Assembly: GCF_021513135.1 (NCBI RefSeq)
Contig: NZ_CP090981.1
Coordinates: 558,001-622,000, forward strand
Length of the DNA: 64,000 nucleotides
DNA from: Vibrio sp. SS-MA-C1-2
Lineage (GTDB): Bacteria > Pseudomonadota > Gammaproteobacteria > Enterobacterales > Vibrionaceae
Direction: 5' to 3'
Shown here: positions 45,886 to 56,804 of the stretch, piece by piece
Numbering within the stretch: position 1 is the stretch's first letter
Layout: each line of letters starts with the position of its first letter
The notes under the pieces: model-generated
What the model was told of the DNA's origin: nothing
Database searches by the model: none
Seen by the model: only the letters and a program-made list of their open reading frames with translations
Program-made: the position numbers and the translations under genes

Positions 45886-47673
45886 CTAATAACTAATAGC
45901 CGCTGTTGCCTGCTCTAGCCATTTTAGTTCATCCCCACTTATTAATGGACTTAGATCATCCCACACCATCTGATGATAATGATTCAACCAAGTTAATTCT
46001 GGACGATTTAGCATATCGACATTGATAAGGCGCTTATCAATCGGAGCACGAGTAAGTGACTCGAATCCTAGCATTGAATTGTCACCATTGGTTTCAATTG
46101 CTACCACTTGCTCTAAATTCTCAATACGAATACCAAATTCATCGGCACGGTAGTAACCCGGCTCATTCGATACCACCATTCCTGCTAATAATGCGGTGCT
46201 GTTATATACTTTAGATATACGTTGTGGCCCTTCGTGAACACTTAAGAAGTGACCAACACCATGACCAGTACCGTGATCGTAATCATAACCACGAGCCCAT
46301 AAGTGTTGACGAGCGAGTACATCAAGCTGAGAGCCAACAGTGCCTTGTGGGAAGCGGGCACTTGCTAGAGAAATATGCCCTTTTAGTACGAGCGTAACCT
46401 GTTGCTTCAATTCATCACTTGGCGTGCCAATAGCAATAGTACGTGTGATATCTGTTGTTCCATCTGGGTATTGACCACCTGAATCAACAAGATAAACACT
46501 GTCCATCTCTAATCGGCTTGGCTCTGGTTGGTTCTCATGATTATAGTGACACATTGCTGCATTACCGGCTGCTGCTGAGATGGTATCAAAACTTAAGTCT
46601 ACAATAGTCTCATCAAGACGACGGAATGCTTCTAGCTTATCAGCCAGTACTGCTTCATCGTGTAGATTACCTGCAGCGACCTCACTATCAAGCCATGCTA
46701 AGAAACGACTCACCGCAACACCATCACGGATATGACATGCTTTCATACCTGCAATTTCGGTCGGATTCTTTGCCGCTTTTGCTAATAGACAGGGATCTGC
46801 ACCTTCAATAATTGTTGAGCCAGCATCAACTAAAATTTGACTTAACCAAGCGTTGCTATTTGCCGAGTCTACTAAGACTTTGTTACCAGCTAATGAAGTT
46901 AACCCACTTTGCAGCTCTGCTGGTGACTTAACGGAAACACCAGTTCCAACATGAGCTGAAAATTCGCTAGGTAAACGATCAGCATCAATATAGAAATCAA
47001 CGTCACCTTGACGATTAATCACGATATGAGAAAGCAGAACAGGCAAACGAGAAACATCTTCACCACGGATATTAAGTAACCAGCAAATCGTATCTAGTTG
47101 TGTTAGTAATGCAGCATCTATACCTTTAGCTTGAAGCTCTTTTGCCACATTTTCGCGCTTGTCACTCGATGATTGACCGACATACTCTAATCCCATTAAA
47201 CGCGCTGAAGAAAGTAGTGGCTCAGGGCGATCTCGCCACAATGTATCAATTGGATTCTTTTCTAATGAAACCAGAGAGAGTTTACCTCCAGTACTCTCTT
47301 TTGCCTTCGCTAACCACGCCGTACTATGTAGACGAGGATCAATGGCAACTGAAGCATTGGGAGCTAAATTTTGTTCTAGCCAACCCAATGCTGGCTCTTC
47401 GATTAGATGACGGTATTCAAAAAGCGGAGACGGTACTTGCTTTGTCACTTGAACAACATAACGACCATCAACAAAAATGGCTGCTTTATCTTGAGTTACT
47501 ACTGCTGCGCCAGCTGAACCAGTAAATCCAGTTAGCCAATGTAAACGCTCATTGTGTGCTGGAATATATTCACCCAAATATTCATCTTCATGAGGAATTA
47601 AAATCGCATCAAGATTGTTTTCAACTAGCCATTGACGTAGCTCTTCGACTCGTTGAGTAGTAATTGCTTCCAT
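45886..47673 (-). CDS. M24 family Xaa-Pro aminopeptidase (aminopeptidase P)
   Basis: 595-residue metallopeptidase of the long, XPNPEP1-like type with two creatinase-like N-terminal domains and a C-terminal pita-bread catalytic domain. Metal ligands visible: two Asp in YLVDSGGQYPDGTTDITRTI, His in HGTGHGVGHFLSVHEGP, Glu in VVSNEPGYY and Glu in FGIRIENLEQV. No signal peptide, so cytoplasmic. Single gene, with an ERIC-like element upstream. Confidence 0.93.
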   Translation of the reverse strand: MEAITTQRVEELRQWLVENNLDAILIPHEDEYLGEYIPAHNERLHWLTGFTGSAGAAVVTQDKAAIFVDGRYVVQVTKQVPSPLFEYRHLIEEPALGWLEQNLAPNASVAIDPRLHSTAWLAKAKESTGGKLSLVSLEKNPIDTLWRDRPEPLLSSARLMGLEYVGQSSSDKRENVAKELQAKGIDAALLTQLDTICWLLNIRGEDVSRLPVLLSHIVINRQGDVDFYIDADRLPSEFSAHVGTGVSVKSPAELQSGLTSLAGNKVLVDSANSNAWLSQILVDAGSTIIEGADPCLLAKAAKNPTEIAGMKACHIRDGVAVSRFLAWLDSEVAAGNLHDEAVLADKLEAFRRLDETIVDLSFDTISAAAGNAAMCHYNHENQPEPSRLEMDSVYLVDSGGQYPDGTTDITRTIAIGTPSDELKQQVTLVLKGHISLASARFPQGTVGSQLDVLARQHLWARGYDYDHGTGHGVGHFLSVHEGPQRISKVYNSTALLAGMVVSNEPGYYRADEFGIRIENLEQVVAIETNGDNSMLGFESLTRAPIDKRLINVDMLNRPELTWLNHYHQMVWDDLSPLISGDELKWLEQATAAISY

Positions 47674-48035
47674 AAAAGTAAACCTTCTATTTTATAAAAA
47701 ATGGGTGATTGATAGTGATTAACCTTTTAGGTTAAACTTTATTCTATACCTTTATACCCTTCTTACTTGAAGTTGCTTGTTGGCTTTATTCATTCGTTCA
47801 ATCATATAGAAAACCTATACTCATGGGGCCTTGCCTATTAGCAACTCCAATTACTTTAGGTATATATCGATGTGTTTTTATTAAGGTGACGAGATTACTG
47901 TCTTCTATTTAAAATAACATCCTTGTTTAATCTTCTAACCTATTCTTTTTTTAACTTATCTGCAATTGAATATCGAAATTAATTTAACTTTCTCCTATTA
48001 CCCAGTAGACTTGCCGCGAATGAATAAGGAGATGT
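47674..48035. other. Intergenic region between the aminopeptidase gene and the Bcr/CflA transporter gene
   Basis: Divergent promoter region of about 360 AT-rich bases, with an ERIC-like element at 47753-47864. A GGAG site (48028-48031) precedes the transporter start. No other feature recognised. Confidence 0.6.
47753..47864 (+). repeat. ERIC-like repeat, shortened (112 bp)
   Basis: TATACCCTTCTTACTTGAAG at the left, ACCTATACTCATGGGGCC in the middle, CAACTCCAATTACTTTAGGT at the right. Lacks part of the CACTTGCCGCC segment. Confidence 0.82.
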
Positions 48036-49238
48036 ATGAACACAACACAATCACCCTCATCAAAGTTAATTATTTTGATGATTATGCTGGTGCTATTTAG
48101 CCCACTAGCGATTGATATTTACCTACCTGCACTGCCAATGATGGCGGAGAGTTATCAGGTTGATTTAACAAATATTCAAGATACCGTGACGCTATTTATT
48201 TTTAGTTTAGGGTTAGGGCAGTTATTTGCAGGACCTTTGGCAGATCGTTACGGTCGTCGCCCGATTGCACTGATTGGTGCAGTAATTTATGCCGCTAGTG
48301 CACTGCTAGCATGGTGGGCGAAAAGCTTAGATCTAATGTTATTTGCACGATTAATTCAAGGCTTTGGAGCATGCTGTACTTCAGTCGCTGCTTTTTCTGC
48401 TGTTCGTGATAGTTTTGGCCCTGAGCGTAGCGGTCGCATGATTAGTTATTTAAATGGCGCGATCTGTTTTATTCCTGCTTTGGCTCCGTTATTGGGAGGA
48501 TGGTTAAGCTTCCACTTTGGTTGGCGTTCAAACTTTAGTTTTATGTTTGGTTATGGCGTAATTGCTGGCGTATTGTTGATGATCTTTTTTAGTGAAACTC
48601 GTCCTACATCAACGCAATCGCAAGGTAAGTTAATTAGTTTAGATCGCTATTTAGTCGTTTTAAAGTCACCGGTTTTTCTCTTCCATGCTTCTCTATGTAT
48701 GTTAGGAATGGCAGTGATTTTATCTTACGTTACCGCAGCCCCTTCATTTTTGATTGTCAATCTTGGCTTAGATATGCAGCAGTTTAGTATCTGGTTTGGA
48801 ATTAATGCCGTAATAAATATTGTGGGTTGTCTATTGGCTCCACGCTATATTGATAAATTTGGTAGCCGTAATGCATTAACTGTAGGGTTAGTCTTGGTAC
48901 TGATTGCAGGAGCATTAATGTTTATCTTTAGAGAGGTAAATACTCCTCTCGCATTTATGGGGCCAATATTTATTACCTCGGTGAGCTTTGCACTGATTAT
49001 GGGGGCTTCAGCTGGGCGAGCATTGGCACCTTTTGGTGATTGTGCCGGTACTGCAGCCGCATTATTAGGGTTATTTCAGATGAGTGGTTCAGGTCTATTG
49101 GTTGGGATTACTCAGCGTTTTGGTTTAACCGATAGTCTATTGCTAACAGCTCAAATGTGGCTGTTATTGCCTGGATTGATTATTCTCTGGAGTAAATCTG
49201 GTCAACGTTGGCACCCTCAATCGGTGATTAGTTCTTAG
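48036..49238 (+). CDS. Bcr/CflA family multidrug efflux MFS transporter
   Basis: 400 residues with about 12 membrane segments. The family N-terminus PLAIDIYLPALPMMAESYQV and the MFS motif A GPLADRYGRRPIALIG (about residues 68-83) are clear, and RLIQGFGACCTSVAAFSAVR matches the Bcr pattern. Predicted proton-driven drug exporter in the inner membrane; the substrate cannot be told. Related to E. coli Bcr, but the symbol is not assigned. Confidence 0.9.
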   Translation: MNTTQSPSSKLIILMIMLVLFSPLAIDIYLPALPMMAESYQVDLTNIQDTVTLFIFSLGLGQLFAGPLADRYGRRPIALIGAVIYAASALLAWWAKSLDLMLFARLIQGFGACCTSVAAFSAVRDSFGPERSGRMISYLNGAICFIPALAPLLGGWLSFHFGWRSNFSFMFGYGVIAGVLLMIFFSETRPTSTQSQGKLISLDRYLVVLKSPVFLFHASLCMLGMAVILSYVTAAPSFLIVNLGLDMQQFSIWFGINAVINIVGCLLAPRYIDKFGSRNALTVGLVLVLIAGALMFIFREVNTPLAFMGPIFITSVSFALIMGASAGRALAPFGDCAGTAAALLGLFQMSGSGLLVGITQRFGLTDSLLLTAQMWLLLPGLIILWSKSGQRWHPQSVISS

Positions 49239-49272
49239 TCGATTCAAGCTAAGATGAGAATTAGTTTAAAAT

Positions 49273-49315
49273 AATGGCGCTGAAGATTTTAATTGAAATC
49301 GTAGCGCCATTTTTA
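49273..49315. terminator. Bidirectional terminator between two converging transporter genes
   Basis: AATGGCGCT (49273-49281) pairs with AGCGCCATT (49303-49311) with an inner stem GATTT/AAATC, followed by T-run. Confidence 0.88.
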
Positions 49316-49356
49316 TATCTAAAGAGAAGTAATTATTTTTCCTAAAGCTTTTTTCT

Positions 49357-50244
49357 TTAAAGGGATTTTTCTTTAAATTTCAGCTGCTGGATCACCAAAC
49401 CACAAACAATCAAACCGAGTCCAATTAACGTTGATGGATAAATTTGTTCTCCAATAATCTGGCTTAATAGCAGCAATGAAATAAATGGAGAGATAAACAC
49501 CAAATTACTAATACGGGCTGTATTTTGTGTTTTCTTTAATGCCGTTAACCAAAGAACAAAGGTAATTCCCATCTCAAAAAGTCCAACATAACTCACTGCA
49601 GCCCATCCTTGCCAAGGCACAGAACTCCATTCCCCCTCATACAAACTAACAGCAATAGAAAAAGGTAATGAAAGTGCAAAGCCTAGTAACAAGCTTAAAA
49701 TAGGGTCGGCACTGTTTTTAGCATTTAATATCCAATAAAGTGCCCAAAGTAAGGTAGAAAAAAGCGCCAACCCTACGCCTAGTGGACTATCAAACTGAAG
49801 AGCCAAGAGATCGCCTTTGGTGGCAATCACAATCACACCAAAATAACCTAATGCACAGGCTGCCCAGTCTTGTTTACGGATCTTTTGACCAAGAAAAACC
49901 GCCGCCATTAAGGTTAAGGTAATTGCCCAACTGTAATTTAAAGGTTGAGCTTGAGAAGCTGGAAGTAACTCATAGGCTTGAAAAAGGACTAAGTAATAGG
50001 CAAAAGGGTTAATTAATCCTAGAATCAAAAAATAGAGAGGACGCTTTTTAAATGTGGTTGATAGTTGGGATAACACGCCCTTTTTAGCGGCAATTATGAC
50101 TAATGTAATCACCGAAACCGCACTCGCACCGACTAACATTTGGCTAGGGGTAAAGTATTGCAACGTAATTTTAAATGCGGTAGCAACGGTTGACCAAAGT
50201 AAAACTGCAGCCAAACCATACCCTAAAGCAGAGCGCTCATTCAT
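49357..50244 (-). CDS. EamA-domain (DMT superfamily) membrane transporter
   Basis: 295 residues, about ten membrane helices in two EamA repeats (residues about 1-140 and 150-290). SALGYGLAAVLLWSTVATAF and LNYSWAITLTLMAAVFLGQK are typical of the first repeat. Probable exporter of metabolites or amino-acid-like compounds; substrate unknown. Single gene with an ERIC-type composite upstream. Confidence 0.88.
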   Translation of the reverse strand: MNERSALGYGLAAVLLWSTVATAFKITLQYFTPSQMLVGASAVSVITLVIIAAKKGVLSQLSTTFKKRPLYFLILGLINPFAYYLVLFQAYELLPASQAQPLNYSWAITLTLMAAVFLGQKIRKQDWAACALGYFGVIVIATKGDLLALQFDSPLGVGLALFSTLLWALYWILNAKNSADPILSLLLGFALSLPFSIAVSLYEGEWSSVPWQGWAAVSYVGLFEMGITFVLWLTALKKTQNTARISNLVFISPFISLLLLSQIIGEQIYPSTLIGLGLIVCGLVIQQLKFKEKSL

Positions 50245-50684
50245 GAGGTAATAAATCCTAATAAGTTTAATTTTAAGGTGTTAGTCTATTACATTTATTG
50301 AATATATGCCCTTCTTACTTGAAGCTGCTAGTTAGACTAGGTTTGTGAAAGTAATGGGTTATACGTTCGCCCAATCATAGAGTACATCTATACTCATGGG
50401 GCCTCACTCATTTGCCGCCTACTAGCAACTCCAATTATTTTAGGTATATATTCATGGAGACTTACTCACTTGCCGCCCACTAGTAACTCCAATTCATTTG
50501 GGTATAAGGTATTAAATCTTCGGGGCAAATTTAACTGATTTTTATCGGTGATTTTATCAATGACGACAAATCACACTTTTATCGATTTATTTATAAAGAA
50601 ATCATTATAATAGTGAAATGGTACTGGACATTTATCCAGTTCATTTATACCTTTTAGGGATTAAAGATAGAATTGAGAGTATTC
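50245..50684. other. Intergenic region between the EamA gene and rmuC
   Basis: 440 bases, about half of it an ERIC-like composite (50303-50506). A TATAAT at 50606-50611 is a candidate -10 for rmuC. Nothing else recognised. Confidence 0.6.
50303..50506 (+). repeat. ERIC-like composite: one element with an insertion plus a tandem right half
   Basis: The first element runs from TATGCCCTTCTTACTTGAAG to TTATTTTAGGTATA (50448) and has about 25 extra bases near 50334-50359. It is directly followed by a second right half, TCATGGAGACTTACTCACTT through to CATTTGGGTATA (50506). Confidence 0.82.
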
Positions 50685-52178
50685 ATGTCAAATTGGTTAA
50701 TAAGTAATGGAATGAGTTTAGAGGTCGGTTTAATTGGTTTTGGTGTTGCAGTTTTTATTGTCAGTTTATTGCTCGCGCGTTGGTCGATAAGCCAAAAAGC
50801 GAAAGAGCAACAACGTTGGGCTGAGCGTCAGATCGAAGAGATCAAAAATCTAACCCAACAACAGATTGATCATTATCAACAGCAAAATGATCAACAGCAA
50901 GAAGAGATCGATCAGCTCGATATGGAGCGAGATCGTTTGATGGCGGATCAACGACAAATGCATGGCAAGCTTACGGCAGCCATAGAAAAATTACGGATAT
51001 TTGATCAGTTACGTCAAGAGAAGCTCGATCTAGAAAGTAATTATCGTTTATTACAACAAAGTCATGCAGAACAAGATGCTCAACATCGTGAACAAGTTGC
51101 TCGCTTTTATGAGCAACAACAAAGCGCGAATGAAAAAATCGCCTTATTAGAGAATGCAGAGTTGCGATTAAAGAGTGAGTTTACTAATTTAGCTAATGAG
51201 CTATTTGAACAGAAAACCCAATCTGTCGATGAACAGAATAAGGTAAGTTTAGATGGTATTTTAACTCCGCTTAAAGAGCAGTTAGAAGGTTTTAGAAAAC
51301 AAGTAAATGATGGTTTTGGTGATCAAGCAAAAGAGCGTCATACCTTAATCCATGAGATAAGAAACTTACAACAACTCAACGATAAAATGTCCCAAGAGGC
51401 TCTCAATCTAACCAAGGCCCTTAAAGGTGATAATAAACAACAAGGTAACTGGGGAGAGATGGTCTTGAGTCAGGTACTTGAAAGCTCAGGTCTAAGAGAA
51501 GGGTATGAGTATGACACTCAGGTTAATCTTGATAGTGAGCAAGGTAAACGTTATCAACCTGATATTGTGGTGCATCTTCCTAATGATAAAGATGTCATTA
51601 TTGATGCAAAAATGGCACTAGTCGCGTATGAGCGTTATTTTAATGCTGAAAGTTTTGATGAGCAAGAAACGGCACTGAATGATCATGTTGCTGCACTTAA
51701 AGCCCATATTCGTGGGTTAGCAAAAAAAGATTACCAATTGCTGAATGGCGTTAATAGTCTTGATTATGTCTTAATGTTTATTCCGGTTGAGCCTGCATTT
51801 CAAGTGGCCATTTCAGCCGATCCCTCATTAGTGAACCAAGCCCTTAATCACAACATATTATTAGTTAGTCCGACAACATTAATGGTGGCACTTCGAACCA
51901 TTAATAATTTGTGGCGGCATGAAAAACAGAATCAAAATGCTCAAATTATTGCAGAGCGTGCCAGTAAGCTTTACGACAAGGTGAGGCTGTTTGTCAGTGA
52001 TATGGAGAATATAGGTTTAGCGCTTGATAAAGCGAATGGGAGTTACCAGAGTGCAATCAATAAGTTATCAACAGGTAGAGGGAATGTCATTCGTCAAGCT
52101 GAGAGTTTTAAGCAGTTAGGTGTTGAAGTAAAACAAGATATACCCAACAGATTGGTCGACAGATCAAATCAAAGCTAG
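50685..52178 (+). CDS. rmuC: RmuC, DNA recombination protein
   Basis: 497 residues. An N-terminal membrane anchor (about residues 10-30) is followed by a long coiled coil rich in Gln (residues about 35-200) and a nuclease-fold RmuC domain with GNWGEMVLSQVLESSG, PDIVVHLPNDKDVIIDAKMA and LDYVLMFIPVEPAF. RmuC limits inversions at short inverted repeats in E. coli. I chose ATG 50685 with GAGAG upstream, not the TTG at 50673. It precedes ubiE by 51 bases, as in many gammaproteobacteria. Confidence 0.94.
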   Translation: MSNWLISNGMSLEVGLIGFGVAVFIVSLLLARWSISQKAKEQQRWAERQIEEIKNLTQQQIDHYQQQNDQQQEEIDQLDMERDRLMADQRQMHGKLTAAIEKLRIFDQLRQEKLDLESNYRLLQQSHAEQDAQHREQVARFYEQQQSANEKIALLENAELRLKSEFTNLANELFEQKTQSVDEQNKVSLDGILTPLKEQLEGFRKQVNDGFGDQAKERHTLIHEIRNLQQLNDKMSQEALNLTKALKGDNKQQGNWGEMVLSQVLESSGLREGYEYDTQVNLDSEQGKRYQPDIVVHLPNDKDVIIDAKMALVAYERYFNAESFDEQETALNDHVAALKAHIRGLAKKDYQLLNGVNSLDYVLMFIPVEPAFQVAISADPSLVNQALNHNILLVSPTTLMVALRTINNLWRHEKQNQNAQIIAERASKLYDKVRLFVSDMENIGLALDKANGSYQSAINKLSTGRGNVIRQAESFKQLGVEVKQDIPNRLVDRSNQS

Positions 52179-52229
52179 AGCAAAAGCGCCCCATACAGTA
52201 CACTAGCAAGGTTATTAAGGGGAGATAAA

Positions 52230-52997
52230 ATGACTGATATCATGGAAAACAAAACAGAAGATACAACACACTTCGGTTTTAAAACCATTCAAAAAGATCA
52301 AAAAGAAGAGATGGTTGCAGAGGTGTTTCACTCTGTAGCGGCAAAATATGACATTATGAATGATTTAATGTCATTCGGTATTCACCGTGTTTGGAAACGT
52401 TTCACTATCGATTGTAGTGGCGTTCGCCCGGGTCAACGAGTACTTGATCTTGCAGGAGGAACCGGTGACTTAACGGCTAAATTTTCACGTATTGTCGGTG
52501 ATAAAGGTCAAGTTGTCTTAGCGGATATTAACAACTCAATGTTAACCGTTGGTCGTGATAAATTACGTGATATTGGTATTGTCGGCAATGTAGAATATGT
52601 TCAAGCTAATGCGGAACAGCTGCCTTTCCCTGATGATTACTTTGACTGTATCACTATCGGTTTTGGTCTGCGTAATGTAACCGATAAAGATCGTGCGCTA
52701 CGTTCGATGTTTCGTGTATTAAAGCCCGGTGGTCGTCTATTGGTGCTTGAGTTCTCGAAACCGATTCATGAAGTGATCTCAAAAGTCTATGATCAATACT
52801 CATTCCACTTATTACCAAAAATGGGTGAAATGATTGCTAATGATGGTGAAAGCTATCGTTACCTTGCTGAATCTATTCGCATGCATCCAGATCAAGATAC
52901 GTTAAAAGAGATGATGGAGCATGCGGGATTTGAGCAGACAAGTTACTACAACTTAACTGCAGGTGTCGTTGCACTTCACCGTGGATATAAGTTTTAA
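52230..52997 (+). CDS. ubiE: UbiE, ubiquinone/menaquinone C-methyltransferase
   Basis: 255-residue SAM-dependent enzyme that methylates the ring in ubiquinone and menaquinone synthesis. [20 protein letters not shown] is the SAM motif (about residues 71-90), and [39 protein letters not shown] are UbiE signatures. A second ATG at 52242 is possible. First gene of ubiE-ubiJ-ubiB; GGGGAG (52218-52223) precedes it. Confidence 0.97.
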   Translation: MTDIMENKTEDTTHFGFKTIQKDQKEEMVAEVFHSVAAKYDIMNDLMSFGIHRVWKRFTIDCSGVRPGQRVLDLAGGTGDLTAKFSRIVGDKGQVVLADINNSMLTVGRDKLRDIGIVGNVEYVQANAEQLPFPDDYFDCITIGFGLRNVTDKDRALRSMFRVLKPGGRLLVLEFSKPIHEVISKVYDQYSFHLLPKMGEMIANDGESYRYLAESIRMHPDQDTLKEMMEHAGFEQTSYYNLTAGVVALHRGYKF

Positions 52998-53012
52998 GGA
53001 GCTGAGCTAGGG

Positions 53013-53618
53013 ATGCCGATAGATACATTTGCTGTTGGAGTTATTGAGACTGGCTTTAATCAGTTATTAAAAGAGAGCGCTGATACTTCTCGCTTAATGA
53101 TGAAATTAAAAGGCAAGATTTTAGCGGTCACTGTTGTTGAACTTGAAAAGCAGCTCTTTTTTGTTTTCAGTCATCAAGTCGATATTTTAACCAACTTTGA
53201 AGGTGAGCCAGATTGTCGTCTGACACTTAATCTTTCCATTTTGCCTGAATTACGTGATAAAAATAATATCACTCAACTCATTCAACAAGGCAGATTGGTT
53301 TTAGATGGCGAGTTGCAAACGGCACAAGATTTCTCGTTATTGCTTTCGATGATTAAGCCCGATATTGAAGAGTTACTCTCTCGTTATACGGGTGATATTG
53401 TTGCGCATAAATTAGTGCGTAGTGCAAAACAAGGAAAGCAGTTTATTGAATCTCAACATCAAAAGCAGGTGGCAAGATTAGCCCGTGTTGTGACAGATGA
53501 ATGGCAATTAGCGCCGAGTCGACTCGAAGCTTTATATCACTTTGATCAGATCGAAGATATCAGTGAAAAAGTATCAATCCTTGAAGCACGTCTCAATAAA
53601 ATAAGTGAGACTCTATGA
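53013..53618 (+). CDS. ubiJ: UbiJ, ubiquinone biosynthesis accessory (SCP2-domain) protein
   Basis: 201 residues. The N-terminal SCP2 lipid-binding fold (about residues 15-115, including [17 protein letters not shown]) organises the soluble Ubi enzyme complex with UbiK. The C-terminal part is charged and helical. Its last four bases overlap the ubiB start (ATGA), so they are translationally coupled. Confidence 0.93.
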   Translation: MPIDTFAVGVIETGFNQLLKESADTSRLMMKLKGKILAVTVVELEKQLFFVFSHQVDILTNFEGEPDCRLTLNLSILPELRDKNNITQLIQQGRLVLDGELQTAQDFSLLLSMIKPDIEELLSRYTGDIVAHKLVRSAKQGKQFIESQHQKQVARLARVVTDEWQLAPSRLEALYHFDQIEDISEKVSILEARLNKISETL

Positions 53619-55246
53619 GACCCGCTGAATTAAAGCGATTATATAAAATTACCTCAGTGTTGCTCACTTATGGTCTTGATCAACTTCTTCCTGAGACAGA
53701 ATTAACAGAAAAAGCCGCTTTTTTTCGCAAAGGATTGTTCTGGATTAAAAACTGCCATCAAGAGAAAGCCTTGGGTGAACGCCTTCGTCTTGCGCTACAA
53801 GAGTTAGGGCCAGTTTGGATTAAATTCGGTCAAATGATGTCAACGCGCCGTGATCTTTTTCCTCCTCATATTGCGGACGAACTCGCACTGCTGCAAGACC
53901 AAGTCTCTCCTTATGATGGTGCCGTCGCTAAGAAGCAGATAGAGCAGGCATTAGGTGGACCGATTGAAAAGTGGTTTGATGATTTTGATATTAATCCTTT
54001 AGCATCGGCATCTATCGCGCAAGTTCATACCGCAACCTTAAAAGAGAGCGGTGAAGAAATTGTATTAAAAGTTATCCGCCCTGATATTAAAAAAGTGATT
54101 CAGGCGGATATTCGGTTAATGTACCGTTTGGCTCGTATGGTCTCTAAGTTTCTACCTGAGACTCGACGTTTACGCGCTGTTGAAGTGGTACGAGAATATG
54201 AAAATACACTTCTCGATGAACTTAACTTACTACGAGAAGCGACCAATGCGACGCAACTTCGTCGTAATTTTGAAGGTAGCCCAGTTCTTTATGTTCCTGC
54301 CGTTCATACCGACCTCTGTCGTGAAAATTTATTGGTTATGGAGCGAATTTATGGAATTCAAGTATCAGATATTCCTGCTTTAGAAGCCAATGGCACCAAT
54401 ATGAAGCTTCTGGCTGAGCGTGGTGTTGAAGTCTTCTTTACTCAAGTTTTTCGTGATAGTTTTTTTCATGCTGATATGCATCCGGGGAACGTCTTTGTCT
54501 CTTATGACCATCCAGAAGATCCACAATGGATTGGCTTAGATTGCGGCATTGTTGGGATTTTAAATAAAGAAGATAAACGTTATCTTGCCGGTAATTTATT
54601 GGCTTTCTTTAATCAAGATTATCGAACGGTGGCCGAACTTCATGTTGCATCTGGCTGGGTTCCTGCTGATACCAATGTTGATGAGTTTGAATTTGCTATT
54701 CGTACCGTATGTGAGCCTATTTTTGAAAAACCATTAGGTGAGATCTCATTTGGCCACGTTTTACTTAATCTTTTTAATGCTGCTCGTCGCTTTAATATGG
54801 AAGTGCAGCCTCAATTGGTCTTACTTCAAAAGACATTACTTTATATTGAAGGGCTTGGACGACAGCTTTATCCTCAACTAAACTTATGGGATACAGCTAA
54901 GCCTTTTTTACAAGATTGGATGGATCAACAATTAGGACCACAAGCCTTTGTTACTAAAGTAGTAGAGAAGGCGCCGTTTTGGTTGGAGAAAATTCCTGAG
55001 CTTCCTGAGCTTATTTACAATAATTTAAAACAAGGGCAAGAACTTAGTCATAAGATCGACTCAATATCGCAAAATTATGTTGCACAGCAGCAGAGACAGA
55101 GCCAAGGTAAGTTTTTCTTTGGTATTGGTGCTACAATGTTTATTTGTACCGCAATTATAAGTAGTTATGCTGAGGTGGTTCCTATCATCTTATCGGTTAT
55201 CGGTACTGTAAGCTGGATTATAGGTTGGCGTTTTTATCGACGCTGA
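53615..55246 (+). CDS. ubiB: UbiB, ABC1/ADCK/UbiB atypical kinase-like protein for ubiquinone synthesis
   Basis: 543 residues. The KxGQ motif ([19 protein letters not shown]) and the Ala-rich loop ([13 protein letters not shown]) that mark the family are at about residues 68-137, with [10 protein letters not shown] and LDCGIVG as the catalytic/metal loops. Two C-terminal membrane helices (about residues 500-540) are visible. The C-terminal TM pair and operon position fit UbiB. Confidence 0.96.
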   Translation: MRPAELKRLYKITSVLLTYGLDQLLPETELTEKAAFFRKGLFWIKNCHQEKALGERLRLALQELGPVWIKFGQMMSTRRDLFPPHIADELALLQDQVSPYDGAVAKKQIEQALGGPIEKWFDDFDINPLASASIAQVHTATLKESGEEIVLKVIRPDIKKVIQADIRLMYRLARMVSKFLPETRRLRAVEVVREYENTLLDELNLLREATNATQLRRNFEGSPVLYVPAVHTDLCRENLLVMERIYGIQVSDIPALEANGTNMKLLAERGVEVFFTQVFRDSFFHADMHPGNVFVSYDHPEDPQWIGLDCGIVGILNKEDKRYLAGNLLAFFNQDYRTVAELHVASGWVPADTNVDEFEFAIRTVCEPIFEKPLGEISFGHVLLNLFNAARRFNMEVQPQLVLLQKTLLYIEGLGRQLYPQLNLWDTAKPFLQDWMDQQLGPQAFVTKVVEKAPFWLEKIPELPELIYNNLKQGQELSHKIDSISQNYVAQQQRQSQGKFFFGIGATMFICTAIISSYAEVVPIILSVIGTVSWIIGWRFYRR

Positions 55247-55362
55247 TGGTTAACTTTGAGTTGAGTCATTGTTACTTGTTATATGAATGAGTACACTTAG
55301 CAAACATTTTTGATTTACATTAAATATCGTGGGTCTCTCCACACTACTATAGAGGTAATAAA

Positions 55363-55617
55363 ATGGGTGGTATTAGTATTTGGCAGTTGCTGATTATAGC
55401 GCTAATTATTGTATTGTTATTCGGTACAAAAAAACTACGTACATTAGGTGGAGACTTAGGTTCTGCAGTTAAAGGCTTCAAAAAAGCCATCAGTGATGAA
55501 GATGCTGCTGCTGCAAAGAAATCTGATAAAGATGCTGATTTTGATCCAAAACAGATCTCTGAAGAGATGAAAGAAGAATCAGAAAAAACTAAATCTAAAG
55601 ACAAAGAGCAGGTTTAA
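55363..55617 (+). CDS. tatA: TatA, twin-arginine translocase pore-forming subunit
   Basis: 84 residues. An N-terminal membrane helix ([20 protein letters not shown], including the FG hinge) is followed by an amphipathic helix ([20 protein letters not shown]) and an acidic/lysine-rich tail. AGAGGT at 55350-55355 precedes the ATG. First gene of tatABC. Confidence 0.96.
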   Translation: MGGISIWQLLIIALIIVLLFGTKKLRTLGGDLGSAVKGFKKAISDEDAAAAKKSDKDADFDPKQISEEMKEESEKTKSKDKEQV

Positions 55618-55620
55618 TCT

Positions 55621-55992
55621 GTGTTTGATATTGGCTTCTGGGAGTTAGTGCTGATCTCCGTCGTTGGATTGGTAGTTCTTGGACCTGAGCGTCTACCTAT
55701 TGCAATACGTTCTGTTGCAAAGTGGGTGGGTGCTGCACGTAGCATGGCAAATTCAGTAAAAGATGAATTGAGCCAAGAGTTAAAAATTCAAGAGCTACAA
55801 GAGAATCTCAAAAAAGCCGAAAATATGGGGATGAAAGATCTTTCTCCGGAGTTACAAGACTCTGTTAATGAGTTAAAGAAAGCTGCGAGTGAAGTTCAGC
55901 GTCCATATAGTGAGAGTGCTAGTTCTACGACTACGGCTCAAACTGCAGAATCGCCAGAGCCGAAAGCGGCAAAACAAGAGAAATCTGAGTAA
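55621..55992 (+). CDS. tatB: TatB, twin-arginine translocase subunit
   Basis: 123 residues. [20 protein letters not shown] then [20 protein letters not shown] is the TatB signature; an extended coiled C-terminal tail follows. The start is GTG at 55621, three bases after the tatA stop. TatB with TatC receives twin-arginine signal peptides. Confidence 0.96.
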   Translation: MFDIGFWELVLISVVGLVVLGPERLPIAIRSVAKWVGAARSMANSVKDELSQELKIQELQENLKKAENMGMKDLSPELQDSVNELKKAASEVQRPYSESASSTTTAQTAESPEPKAAKQEKSE

Positions 55993-55994
55993 TT

Positions 55995-56738
55995 ATGTCA
56001 GCTGTCGAAGATACTTTACCTTTAATCAGTCACTTGCTAGAGCTAAGAAACCGTTTAATGCGAGCAATTGCTGCTGTTGTGGCAGTTTTTCTTGTCATTG
56101 TTTGGTTCGCTAATGATATTTATGCATTTATTTCTGCACCTTTAATATCAAAGCTACCTGCGGGGGCATCGATGATTGCAACAGATGTTGCTTCACCGTT
56201 TTTTACACCAATAAAACTAACTTTAGTGGTCTCCGTTTTTATTGCTGTACCGGTGATCCTATATCAAGTTTGGGCATTTGTTGCTCCTGGTTTATATAAG
56301 CATGAGAAGAAGCTAGTGATGCCACTGCTTTTTTCTAGTTCGCTACTATTTTACCTTGGTGTGGCATTTGCATACTACGTGGTATTTCCATTAGTCTTTA
56401 GTTTCTTTACTAAAGTTGCTCCGGTTGGGGTAGAGGTTGCTACTGATATTGCGAATTATCTCGACTTTGTTCTTGCGCTCTTTATGGCATTTGGTATTGC
56501 CTTTGAAATCCCAGTCGCGATTATTTTATTGTGCTGGACAGGGGTGACAGATATTGAAAGCTTAAAGACAAAACGACCTTATATTGTTGTTGCTGCATTT
56601 GTCGTTGGGATGTTCTTAACACCACCAGATATGATTTCACAAACTCTATTGGCAATTCCAATGTGTCTGCTATTTGAAATTGGCTTGTTTTTTGCTCGTT
56701 TCTATACCAAGCCTGAAGAAGATGAAGTTGCTGAGTAA
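55995..56738 (+). CDS. tatC: TatC, twin-arginine translocase core subunit
   Basis: 247-residue inner-membrane protein with six helices. The family N-terminus [17 protein letters not shown] and the conserved [14 protein letters not shown] and [18 protein letters not shown] segments are present. Its ATG is 2 bases after tatB. Ends before a good terminator. Confidence 0.97.
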   Translation: MSAVEDTLPLISHLLELRNRLMRAIAAVVAVFLVIVWFANDIYAFISAPLISKLPAGASMIATDVASPFFTPIKLTLVVSVFIAVPVILYQVWAFVAPGLYKHEKKLVMPLLFSSSLLFYLGVAFAYYVVFPLVFSFFTKVAPVGVEVATDIANYLDFVLALFMAFGIAFEIPVAIILLCWTGVTDIESLKTKRPYIVVAAFVVGMFLTPPDMISQTLLAIPMCLLFEIGLFFARFYTKPEEDEVAE

Positions 56739-56753
56739 CACCTTATTTTCAAT

Positions 56754-56784
56754 AAAAAACCGACACCTTGTTGTCGGTTTTTTT
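56754..56784 (+). terminator. Terminator of tatABC
   Basis: AAAAACCGACA pairs with TGTCGGTTTTT around CCTTGT, then a T-run. Confidence 0.92.
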
Positions 56785-56804
56785 CTATCTGAGATTTGAG
56801 CCAT

